NCBI GenBank assembly: GCA_019677205.1
Contig: JAAMXY010000440.1
Location: forward strand, 1 to 27,876
Length of the DNA: 27,876 bases
Source of the DNA: Pinguiococcus pyrenoidosus
Taxonomy: Eukaryota > Sar > Pinguiophyceae > Pinguiochrysidales > Pinguiochrysidaceae
Direction of reading: 5' to 3'
Shown here: positions 1-8,334 of the stretch, piece by piece
How the letters are laid out: each line of letters begins with the position of its first letter
Numbering within the stretch: position 1 is the stretch's first letter
The notes under the pieces: model-generated
What the model was told of the DNA's origin: nothing
The model's database searches: none
What the model saw: the letters and a program-made list of their open reading frames with translations, nothing else
Position numbers and translations under genes: made by a program

Positions 1-57
1 CCAGCGGAGTGTAGAGAGCTCCAGCTCTCTCCTGAGGAGACGAGGAAGGCTCCCGGG

Positions 58-97
58 CATCTCCATCTACCGCAGGACATCTCCGTCTACCGCAGGA
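58..97. repeat. 20-bp tandem duplication
   Basis: Two head-to-tail copies of a 20-base unit beginning CATCTCC lie at 58-77 and 78-97 and differ at one base. They sit downstream (3' side) of the enkurin stop codon, so they are probably in its 3' UTR or intergenic. No function is suggested. Confidence 0.75.
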
Positions 98-183
98 GTC
101 AGGAGTTGCTGGACGTCTGGAACCTCCACCTTCGACGCCTCCGCCACCTCCGCTGACGTCACTCATGCGCCGGGGACACGAAG

Positions 184-1381
184 CTAGTCGGCGATGAACT
201 TGGGCCCCGGGAGAGACAGCTTCTTGATGTCCTTCTCCAGCTGATCCATGTCGCTCTCGAGGCGCTCCTTGAGGCGCAGCTGATTGCTCCCCAGAATGGT
301 CAAGTGAGCTTGGCGCAAGTGGCGGCGGTTGAGAATCTCCCAGCGCTCCTTGAGCTCCTGCAAAAGAGTGGCACAAGGCCAGGTTCAAGACGTGCGCTTC
401 GAGGTCTGCCAGCAGTTCTTGGAAGAGCCTTTGGCGAACCTCGGTCAGCTTCTCGACCTCCTCCTGGGAAAACACCTCGACATGCTCGATGTGCTGCGCC
501 TCTCCGACCTGTCGGGGCCACAGAAGCAACGAGCTTGGTGTCAGAGACGTCCCCATCGGAAGAGCTACTCGCAGGGCCGCGGAGAGGCTTCGGCTGCTTT
601 TGAGACGTCGGAGAGAAGGGCCGCTTCACGGGAGCCAAGCCAAGTGACGGCGACACAAGAAGGATCCCAAGTGGCTCAAAGACTGGCTAGACATGACAAG
701 AACGAGAGACTGAAATCGTTGGGTACCTGGCCAAGCCGTTTGCGGATCATGCCGTCGATCATGCTGTTCTCCCTGGCGACCTCCGCTTTCACCTCGTGCA
801 GATAGGGAGGGATCTTGCCGAACTCCGGCTGCTCCATCATCAGCTCTTCCGCCTGCTCTTGAGGAGGCGGCAGCTGCAGGATCGCGTCCAGCGCGTTGGA
901 GGAAACGAAGTTCTTGGTGGACGTGATCCCGTGAATCGGCCGCTCATGGCGTCGTGGCACCCTTTCTTTCCTCAAAGCCTTGGGTTTGGGTTTTTTCCGA
1001 CGCAGAGCTTGAGAGCCTGGAGGCCAAAGCCTCGAGACAACGACGGGAACGCGCTCCCCTCCTACCTTCCGGCGGACCTCCGTGCTTCGCGAGCGGCCCA
1101 GGTCCTGCTTCTGCGCCAGAGCGGTGCCGAAGCGCTTCTTGCGGTCATTCTGCCGCAGAAAGGCTTTGGGATTCGCCTTGGAGGCGTTTGGCGGCGGCCC
1201 AAACGTCGCCTTCTGATTCTGGGCGCCGGCGCGTCAGAGAGCGTGCCACAGGGCTTTGAGAGCGCTTTGGGGCACGAACCGGCTGTCTTCTACTGTCGCC
1301 ATACCATTTGGACTTGAAGAGCGGCGGCTTCTTCACGACGCGTTTCGGCCGCGGTACCAAGTTGTACACGGACTCGTTCAT
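184..1381 (-). CDS. ENKUR: Enkurin, ciliary/flagellar calmodulin-binding adaptor (4 exons)
   Basis: Enkurin is an axonemal protein that in animals binds calmodulin and TRPC channels. The model has four exons on the minus strand: 1381-1280, 1218-727, 508-440 and 357-184, with GT-AG introns of 61, 218 and 82 nt, all phase 0, giving 277 residues (mouse enkurin is about 255). The N-terminus MNESVYNLVPRP with the following KKPPLFKSK matches the enkurin start pattern (YNLIP, PP.Y.SK). The second exon carries FGPPPNASKANPKAFLR and HERPIHGITSTKNFVSSNA, equivalent to the conserved PVMGI..GKNFI..NA block. The last exon holds the C-terminal enkurin domain, LKERWEILNRRH followed by an acidic/basic helix ending LEKDIKKLS. 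The 61-nt intron is the least certain junction; no start codon other than 1381 is compelling. It shares a divergent upstream region with the dioxygenase gene at 2148. Confidence 0.88.
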
Positions 1382-1961
1382 GTGCTTCTCCCCTCCGAAA
1401 GAGCGACGCCACGCGCCCCAAGCAACTCTGCAGTTGAGTAGTTAAAAAGCAGTGAGCAGTGAGACCTCCCCCATCCCGCGATGGTCATCCGCCCTACGCA
1501 CCGTCAGGACTCTGGGTCATAGCAGAGAGCACTGCTCATCGATGCGTTCTTCCACTTCCGGCGGCAGCTGGCAGCTGGCAGGCGCGCGTGGGCGTGGCCA
1601 GGCACTCGAGACGTTCGGCGCTCGATGCTGCTGCGTGCACCACTTCCTCACCACTTCCGCAGCACCGAACTTTTTTGAATCCTTCGCAGGACTGCAGTGG
1701 AGCGCTCCGGGATCTCCTCCACCAAGAACAAGCGCCCTCGACGGGTCCCAAGCCGCCAGGAGTGAGGCTCCGGAGTTCGGTGCGCGTTCTTAGCCTATGC
1801 CACAGCTTTACAATTGTTTGTAAAACTGTAAACCAGTCGGGTTCTGCTAACCATAGGGCACAGTGGAGCTTGTCATAAGCTTCTGTCTCGTAGTTGTACT
1901 GTAGTACCTTCTTTATAAAAATATAATTCACAAAGATCACTCTACAGGGTCGCTTTGTAAG

Positions 1962-1996
1962 CCAATCCTGCTCCGTGTTGAACCAATGGAACCAAT
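1962..1996 (+). promoter_or_regulatory. Cluster of three CCAAT boxes
   Basis: CCAAT occurs three times on the plus strand, at 1962-1966, 1983-1987 and 1992-1996, about 150-185 bases before the chosen dioxygenase start. CCAAT is the site bound by the NF-Y complex, whose A subunit is encoded at 21734-22656 of this window. The cluster lies downstream of the TATA-like box at 1914, which is an unusual order for a rightward promoter, so it may serve the leftward gene or neither. Confidence 0.3.
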
Positions 1997-2099
1997 CCGC
2001 ATCCCGCATCTGCGCCTCGTGAAGCAGCTGATCATCACGTCATCGCCGCTGCTCGGCACCGAAAGTCGAAGCTGTTCGAATTTCATGTTGCGTAGTTTG

Positions 2100-2121
2100 C
2101 GCTTCGCTCGCGCTTCGCTCG
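2100..2121. repeat. 11-bp tandem duplication
   Basis: Two exact copies of CGCTTCGCTCG occur back to back at 2100-2110 and 2111-2121, just before the dioxygenase start at 2148. If translation began at 2085 or 1986 instead, the duplication would lie in an Arg/Ala/Ser-rich leader. Confidence 0.7.
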
Positions 2122-2147
2122 CACGTCCGGTGTGGAGATCGCTCAGC

Positions 2148-2985
2148 ATGGCTCGTGAGCTGCAGGTGGAGGCGTGGTACTTCGAAGACGACGGCAAAGA
2201 TCAGCGCTTGCCGCACAAATACGAACCCAACCGCGAGGTGTCCTTGGACAAACTGAGCCAGCTGGGCGTTCTGCAGTGGGCGCTCGACGCAGACAACTAC
2301 AAAAGCGATCCGGAGCTCCAGAAGATCCGCGACGACAGGGGCTACAGCTACGAGGACATCATCGAGGTGTCTCCAGACACGCTCCCCGGCTACGACGACA
2401 AGATACGGACGTTCTTCGAAGAGCACATTCACACCGACGAGGAGATCCGCTACGTTCTGGACGGTGAGAGACGCGACGCCGGCGTGAAGAGAGGCGAAGA
2501 GTACAGGGCTAACGCGGTTTTGCTGCGCGGTTTGGTCGCGAAGGATCCGGGTACTTCGACGTTCGCGATGAGAACGATGAGTGGATTCGGATCTCCTGTA
2601 AGAAAGGGGACATGATCGTGCTTCCAGAGGGCATGTACCATCGCTTCACGCTCGACGACACCAACTACATCAAGGCCATGCGTCTCTTCGTGGGAGATCC
2701 GATCTGGACGCCATTCAACCGTCCGCAGGAAGAAAATCCCTCCCGGGTGAAGTATGTGAAGGAGTTCCTGACAGTCCAAGCAGAGGTACGACCCCAGCTG
2801 AAAGCATTTCACCGCACCAAGGTGCGTGGTACTTACGGTGCGCCTTTGGCTTTCCGATGCCCAAGGGGAAAGAAGCGGAAGCGTCCGAGGAGAATGTGGC
2901 TCCCGTCGAGAACGGCACGGCGCAACCTCCCCCGGAGAAGCGGCAGAAGCTCGCAGAGGAACCGGGCGCCAAGACCGAAGCATAG
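2148..2985 (+). CDS. ADI1: Acireductone dioxygenase (methionine salvage), 3 exons
   Basis: This cupin-fold enzyme oxidises acireductone in the methionine salvage pathway; with Fe it gives the methionine precursor keto-acid and formate, with Ni an off-pathway product. Exons are 2148-2463, 2544-2785 and 2866-2985, with two 80-nt GT-AG introns (phases 1 and 0), giving 225 residues. Numbering from 2148, the metal ligands are visible as H93, H95 and E99 in [12 protein letters not shown] and H138 in [23 protein letters not shown] and [12 protein letters not shown] are further family blocks. The last exon adds a polar tail of about 40 residues with EKRQK near its end, absent from the usual protein of about 180 residues. 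Start choice: 2148 fits the family; in-frame ATGs at 2085 and 1986 would add an Arg-rich, acid-free leader that could resemble a mitochondrial presequence. Confidence 0.93.
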
Positions 2986-4200
2986 CTAGTCTGCACAGTG
3001 TACCGAAGGAGCAAAGCGTGTAGTAGACACCCTGGCTTTTGCAGCCTCTCGTGTGGGGTCCTGTCGGAGTGGGGGGGCGGCGTCGTCGGATGCTGCCGTC
3101 GCTGGGGAGCTAGGGATGTCGGCGTCGATGGCACATGGGCTGGAAGCTTCGGACCTGACAACTCTGCTTTGTCTTCGGCCTCGCCCCGGTGAAGTTCCTA
3201 ACATTGAAGAAGGACGCTCGGCACTCTTCTCCACCGACCTTCTGCCTTTGCACTTCACTGCATATTGATCATCACGACTCGACCAGGGTTTGTGCCCCCC
3301 TTGTGCACGAGCTTGCCCTTTGTCAGAGCCCGTCAGACATGCAAAGCGCGGGAAAGTGGTCCGCATTCTTGTCTCTTGGCAGAGGACTTGCGGGTGTCCC
3401 CTTCCCCCGCTTCTCTTCGAGTATCGCTTATCGGTTCTCACGTCTCATCTCTTCGCGTTCTCGGGCTCAGCCGCTTCAGCAGCAGCTGGCAGCTGGAGAT
3501 CCGCCGTGTTTCGCGGTCATCTGGCGGCTGCCGACTTTTCCAGAATACCACGGAGATCTTTGCGTGCAGCAAGACAAGCCTAGAGCGCGAAACAAAACGA
3601 GTAAGAAGAGCACTTTACGATTTCGATGCTTGCTCCGCGACGCATGCCCGAGCAACCTGGTTCTCCGCCTTCGCTTCTTCAGCTCATCTCAAGCCATCCT
3701 AAATACAACTATCCCTCTTTGCGAATTTCGCCAATGACGCGCCTTCTACTTCGATCCCGATCCAATAGTCCCGCGCCCCGTACCCCTTCCCTCTCTTTGC
3801 CTGTGTCACACATCCACAGTGACATGATCCGCGGGCTTCGCGGCTGTTCCGCGGCCATGGTATGGAGCGCAGCAGTACGCCACGGAGCGGAATTCGACGC
3901 CCAACGAACAGCGTGGAGTTCCCCCCGCGATTTTATTGAACACCAGCGCGCTAGAGAACTTCCGGCGGTGTTGTCCAAATTCCTCGTCCCTTCTCCATCT
4001 CCTCTGGCCACATCGCTGAGCGAAGCGCCGAGCGAAGCGCCGAGCGGCGACGTCGGGGTCGAAAGCGTGGGAGCGTTCGGGGCGGAGGGAGAAACTCGTG
4101 AGTTTCGTACGAACGCAGAGACTTTGCGGTTGCTTGCTCTCCCAGGCCGTCGCCGGCGCATTCGCGGCCAGACGCCCAAGGTTCTGGGGTGGCGCGCAGC
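2986..4200. other. Intergenic/5' region with no supported gene
   Basis: About 1.2 kb between the dioxygenase stop and the antiporter ATG. Several open frames exist but none has recognisable motifs. CCAAT pentamers occur at 3731 and 3762. A 12-bp unit, GAGCGAAGCGCC, is tandemly duplicated at 4018-4041. A strong donor-like GTGAGTTT at 4098 with a CCCAG acceptor at 4141-4145 suggests a 48-nt intron in the antiporter 5' UTR; joining it opens a short in-frame Arg/Gly-rich extension that I do not regard as coding. Confidence 0.5.
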
Positions 4201-7200
4201 ATGCGCCGACGGGAAGGTGAGGCGCCGGGGCGCCTGCTGAGTGGCGGCGACGACGGCGATGGCGAAGAAGTGGTGCCGGGCGCGCGGGAGATGGCGGTCA
4301 TCTTCTTGGCGCTCGGCTTTGGCGTGGCCTGTCGCGTGCTGCTGCGTCGCACGAGGATTCCTTACACCGTGCTGCTGCTGATCTTCGGCATCGTCATCGG
4401 CGTCCTGCACCAAGAGAACGCCACTGGGAACGGGACCCTCTCCGACAGCATCGACGCGTGGATCAATGTGGACCCTCACGTCTTGCTCTTTGGCTTCCTG
4501 CCGGTGCTGATCTTCGAGAGCGCCTTCGGCACGGACTACCACATCTTCGCGAGAGAGGCTTGGCAAGTTCTCGTGCTGGCCGTACCGGGCGTCATCGTAT
4601 CCACCATCCTCACCGCGTTGGTGGTATGGGGTATCTTGCCCTACGGCTTTGACTTCAACGCCAGCATGATGTTCGGCGCGCTCATCAGCGCCACGGACCC
4701 CGTGGCCGTGGTGGCCATCATGAAGGAGTTGGGCGTCAGCGAGCGCCTGGCCACGCTCATGGAGGGCGAGAGTCTCTTCAACGACGGCACGTCCATCGTT
4801 CTGTTCGAGGTCTTCCGCGACGCCCTGACCGGCGCCGTCAACCGCAACGCCGGACAGCTCGTGGCTTTCTTCTTGCAGCTGGCCGTGGGCGGCGCGCTCA
4901 CTGGTATCGTGGTGGGCACGGCGTGCGTCACGGCCATCAGCTACATCCTTCACGACGGCATGTCCGAGATCACCATCACCATCATCGGGGCCTTCGGCGC
5001 CTTCCTGATCGCCGAGGCCACGCCGCTCAAAGTGTCCGGCGTCATCGCGGTGGTGTTGGTCGGCTTCCTCATGAGCCACATCGGCAAGGCGCGCTTCTCG
5101 CCCGGCGTGGAGCACTCCTTGCACGCGTTCTGGGAGATCGCTGGCTACTGCGCCAACACGGTGATCTTCTTCGTGGCCGGGCTCATCATGAGCGAGAAGT
5201 CGTTCTACACGCAGGACATCTCGTCCAACGACTGGGGATGGCTGCTGTTCGTGTACGTGGCATTGCACTTCATCCGCGCCGCCATGCTGCTGGCGTCGTG
5301 GGTGGCGCTCTCGCACCTGGGCTACGGCCTCACTTGGCCGCAGGGCGTCGCGCTGGTGTTCGGCGGCCTGCGCGGCGCGGTGGGACTCACGCTGGCGCTG
5401 ATCGTGGAGGAAGAGCCGGAGATCTCGGACAACGTGAAGAACCACGTGGTGTTCCTGACGTCCGGCGTGGCGCTGCTCACGCTGCTGCTCAACGCCACCA
5501 CCATGGAGTGGGTGCTGCGCGCTCTGGGGTTGACGCGCGTGAGCGACGAGAGCAAGAAACTGCTGCAGCACGCATGTCGGCAGATCGAAGACAGCGTGGT
5601 CCACAAGATCGAGGAGATGAAGATGGACGACCGCTTCTTGCAGCACTCCGACTGGAGCATCGTGTACCAGTACGTGCCCGTGCACTCGAAGGAGGTTTAT
5701 CTGGAGCGAAAGGAGAAGCTCAAGCGCGTCAAGAACGACTTGGTGCCGCCGCGCCTTCGGGGACGCTGGCGTCGCTACGAGCAGCGCTTTGGCAACGACG
5801 AGAGCAGCTCCGCCAAGAAGACCATGCGGAGGATGTCGGCCTTCAGTCTGGGCATCAGCGAGTTCGGCGGCGCGCGACTCTCCCGCCTGGACTCGATGCG
5901 GCCGGCGACGGACTTGGAAAGCGGCGAGGCGGGAGAGGCCAAGGACTTGGAGGAAGACCGCATCGTGGTGCGCAAGAGCTTCATGTCGGGCCTGGGCATC
6001 ATGGTGCGCAACGCACACAAGGCCAAGGAGATGGAGGCCGAGGCGCTGCTGGTGGCCGAGGTGCGGCGGCGGTACCTGGCGATGCTCAAGGCCAAGTTGT
6101 GGATCCTGTTCGAGACAGGTTACTTGTCTAGCTCGGCGCTCAGCTTCCTGATCGACGAGACGGACGAAGAGATCGACCACTGCGACCAGCGCCTGGGCAT
6201 GTGGAAGGACCTCCAGCGGGCGCTGAACACGGAGTTCGAAGACGAACGCCTCCGCAAAGCTGGGCGGTGGCTGCTGGACGTATGGTGCGTCGGGGCCATC
6301 CTGCGCCACGTGGTGCACCACCGGCTGGAATTTGTGCTCACGGTGGGCATGAACTTCATTCGTGCGCACGAGGCCGCGCTGGTGGACCTGCAGCAAGCGG
6401 TGGCGTCGGCGGAGCACCTGGGCGACGGCGACGACGCCGAGAGCTTCGCCGCGCGCGGCAAGCAGATCCAGGTGGAGGCCGGCGAGGAGATGAAGGCCGC
6501 GGAGCTGTGGGTCAACGAGCAGTTCGAGGCCTTCCCCGAAATCACGCGCTCCATCCGGACCAAGATGGCGGCGCGCGTGGTGCTTCGCGAGGAGCGCGAA
6601 GAGGTGGCGCGTCTGCACAGCGCCGGGCTGCTGGACAGCATGGAGTATCGCAAGCTCAGCAGGTCCAACACCACATGCCTGGTGAAGCTGGAGAACCATC
6701 CAGCCGCCATGGGCGTGCCCAAGCGCGAGGAGCTGCTCCAGGACGTGAACTTCCTGCAGGGCTTGTCCAAGGAGGTGTTCGAAGAGGTCGTGTCGCACTC
6801 CAAGGAGCGCCACTTCCAACGCGGAGAGTACCTGGTGACGCAGGGGTATCCCTCGAGGGGCTGGTTCGTCCTCACGAGAGGCACCTGCCGCGTCGTCCAG
6901 CACCGCCTCAACCCCGTGACGGACGAGGAGGAGGAGCACTTCCTGGCCTTCCAGCACCGCGGCAAGACCATCGGCGCCCTGGGCTGCATCACGTACGCCA
7001 TTTCCAAGGCGTCCGTGATCTCCACCTCGGTAGTGCAGGCCTTCTTCTTCGAGGCTGAGAAGATGCGCCTGCTCATGGCCAAGCACGAGCCCTTCCGCAT
7101 CGCCGTGTGGAAGGCCGCCGGCATCTTCGTGGCCGAGACTTACGTGCCGGAGCTCAAGGACGTGCAGGGCTTGGTGCTCAAGCAATTCATCATGGACAGC

Positions 7201-8040
7201 AAGGTGGAGATCTTCGGCAGCACGCTCAACCTCAAGAAGATGGCCCGCAAGCAGCTCATGAAGAATGCCGCGTCGCTGGAGGAGAAAGAGCGCGAAAGGT
7301 CTACCAGCAAACGCATCTCCAACCTGTCCAACTTGTCGCGCACCAGCCTGGCAGACATGGTGTCCCATCCGCACTCGATCCTTCGCAGGGTCGACACCAT
7401 GATGCCCGAGGACGAGTTTAACCTCGACTTGGACTTGCTGTGGCACCCGGTGGACGCCCGAAAGTGCGAAAACGGCATCTTGCTGGCGGGCCGCGTGCGC
7501 TATCCGCAGCCCCCCGGCGAAGACACTCGCAGCTCCGACTCGGAGCACAAGCTGGAGGGCATTCAGGAGGAGTCGGACCGCGGCTCCAGCGAGTCGCCCT
7601 GCACCACCGAGAACTTCAACGTGATTGAGCCGTTCAGGCTCGTGGACTTCCAGTCCATGCAGGACCTGGAGGCGTTCGAGGGCACGGTGATTTTGTTCTT
7701 CACGCCGGAGGCCAACGCCATGCTGAACACCATGCGGCTCCAGTGCCTGCTCATGCGCAAGATCCGCGAGAAAGGCGTGGATCAGCACCTGTCCCATCAG
7801 GCCGAGATCGTGAAGAACGCCATGCTGGAGAAGGTGCGCCTGCACGCCACAAAGACCGGAGCGCACATCATGCTGGCTGGCAGGGCCGCGTCCACTCGCG
7901 ACTTGTTCTCGCCGCGATCCAGCCAGAACGGCGGCATGCCGCAGCTCGTCGATCTGCTGCCCACGGAGAGCAGCAGATCGCTCATCTCCTTCGGAAGCGA
8001 GCGCGACACGCTTGCGGTGAAGCGGAAGCTCACGTCATAG
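4201..8040 (+). CDS. SOS1-like Na+/H+ antiporter with cyclic-nucleotide-binding-like domain
   Basis: A plasma-membrane-type cation/proton antiporter of the CPA1 (NHE/SOS1) family, 1279 residues in one uninterrupted frame. About twelve hydrophobic segments fill residues 30-440. Core family motifs are SATDPVAVVAIMKELGVS near residue 164, EGESLFNDGTSIVLFEVF near 188 (the ND pair typical of electroneutral Na+/H+ exchangers), and FGGLRGAVGLTLAL near 387. A cytoplasmic region of about 400 residues without membrane helices follows, then a CNBD-like beta-roll at about 844-960 (FLQGLSKEVFEEVV, FQRGEYLVTQG, GWFVLTRGTCRV). The tail to 1279 is polar and Ser-rich. No voltage-sensor segment separates the two domains, which favours SOS1 over the sperm NHE (SLC9C) type. 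The phosphate-binding cassette is not canonical (see findings). Start: the first ATG is at 4201; GTG at 4189 is in frame. The lack of introns contrasts with its neighbours. Confidence 0.93.
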   Translation: MRRREGEAPGRLLSGGDDGDGEEVVPGAREMAVIFLALGFGVACRVLLRRTRIPYTVLLLIFGIVIGVLHQENATGNGTLSDSIDAWINVDPHVLLFGFLPVLIFESAFGTDYHIFAREAWQVLVLAVPGVIVSTILTALVVWGILPYGFDFNASMMFGALISATDPVAVVAIMKELGVSERLATLMEGESLFNDGTSIVLFEVFRDALTGAVNRNAGQLVAFFLQLAVGGALTGIVVGTACVTAISYILHDGMSEITITIIGAFGAFLIAEATPLKVSGVIAVVLVGFLMSHIGKARFSPGVEHSLHAFWEIAGYCANTVIFFVAGLIMSEKSFYTQDISSNDWGWLLFVYVALHFIRAAMLLASWVALSHLGYGLTWPQGVALVFGGLRGAVGLTLALIVEEEPEISDNVKNHVVFLTSGVALLTLLLNATTMEWVLRALGLTRVSDESKKLLQHACRQIEDSVVHKIEEMKMDDRFLQHSDWSIVYQYVPVHSKEVYLERKEKLKRVKNDLVPPRLRGRWRRYEQRFGNDESSSAKKTMRRMSAFSLGISEFGGARLSRLDSMRPATDLESGEAGEAKDLEEDRIVVRKSFMSGLGIMVRNAHKAKEMEAEALLVAEVRRRYLAMLKAKLWILFETGYLSSSALSFLIDETDEEIDHCDQRLGMWKDLQRALNTEFEDERLRKAGRWLLDVWCVGAILRHVVHHRLEFVLTVGMNFIRAHEAALVDLQQAVASAEHLGDGDDAESFAARGKQIQVEAGEEMKAAELWVNEQFEAFPEITRSIRTKMAARVVLREEREEVARLHSAGLLDSMEYRKLSRSNTTCLVKLENHPAAMGVPKREELLQDVNFLQGLSKEVFEEVVSHSKERHFQRGEYLVTQGYPSRGWFVLTRGTCRVVQHRLNPVTDEEEEHFLAFQHRGKTIGALGCITYAISKASVISTSVVQAFFFEAEKMRLLMAKHEPFRIAVWKAAGIFVAETYVPELKDVQGLVLKQFIMDSKVEIFGSTLNLKKMARKQLMKNAASLEEKERERSTSKRISNLSNLSRTSLADMVSHPHSILRRVDTMMPEDEFNLDLDLLWHPVDARKCENGILLAGRVRYPQPPGEDTRSSDSEHKLEGIQEESDRGSSESPCTTENFNVIEPFRLVDFQSMQDLEAFEGTVILFFTPEANAMLNTMRLQCLLMRKIREKGVDQHLSHQAEIVKNAMLEKVRLHATKTGAHIMLAGRAASTRDLFSPRSSQNGGMPQLVDLLPTESSRSLISFGSERDTLAVKRKLTS

Positions 8041-8334
8041 CGGCACAGGCAAGAGAAACGAGAGTGGGTGGAAAGCGCAGAGATTTTTTTAAGAGACGGG
8101 TGGTAAGACGGTGCAGATTTTGATCTTTTGGAGGGATTGGAGGAGGCACTGTTGATAAGCGTTTCGCCTCGGTGGAGGTTCCCGCTGGGCTTTTCGCAAT
8201 TGTAAAGAAGGAAGAGGTGCTGAACCTAGTAATGCTGTTGAGCTGCTCAGGACGCTGGTGCTTCTCTTGATGAGACCTTCATTTCCGACGCGGCATCCGG
8301 TGGAGGGAGATCCCTATCGAACCCATCGAATCTC
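8041..8334. other. Convergent 3' region
   Basis: About 290 bases between the antiporter stop and the stop of the leftward Ser-rich gene. It should hold both 3' UTRs. I see no gene, repeat or clear structured terminator in it. Confidence 0.5.

Larger units (their letters stand above)
1382..2147. promoter_or_regulatory. Divergent intergenic region between ENKUR and dioxygenase
   Basis: This 766-base space separates the enkurin start (leftward) from the dioxygenase start (rightward) and must hold both promoters. It includes an AT-rich stretch at about 1795-1935 with a small inverted repeat (TTTACAA/TTGTAAA, about 1809-1826), a TATAAAA at 1914-1920, and three CCAAT pentamers at 1962, 1983 and 1992. 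Open frames here show no protein-like composition. Promoter function is inferred from position only. Confidence 0.5.

Noticed and set aside
1536..2009. Minus-strand frame of 157 codons in the divergent promoter region
   Set aside because: No motif, odd Trp/Cys composition, crosses the AT-rich promoter-like stretch, and no splice link to enkurin was found.
3189..3737. Plus-strand frames between dioxygenase and antiporter
   Set aside because: Three overlapping frames of similar length with Ser/Arg/Cys-rich content and no motifs; typical of non-coding GC-rich sequence.
184..4200. Enkurin and the CNBD antiporter as a linked sperm-type signalling pair
   Set aside because: Enkurin and the sperm Na+/H+ exchanger are both flagellar in animals, but this antiporter lacks the voltage-sensor part and looks like SOS1; adjacency alone is not enough.
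3709..7866. Long minus-strand open frame as a gene
   Set aside because: It is the exact codon-register complement of the antiporter, has low-complexity His/Val/Arg composition and no motifs; the sense strand shows clear family motifs.
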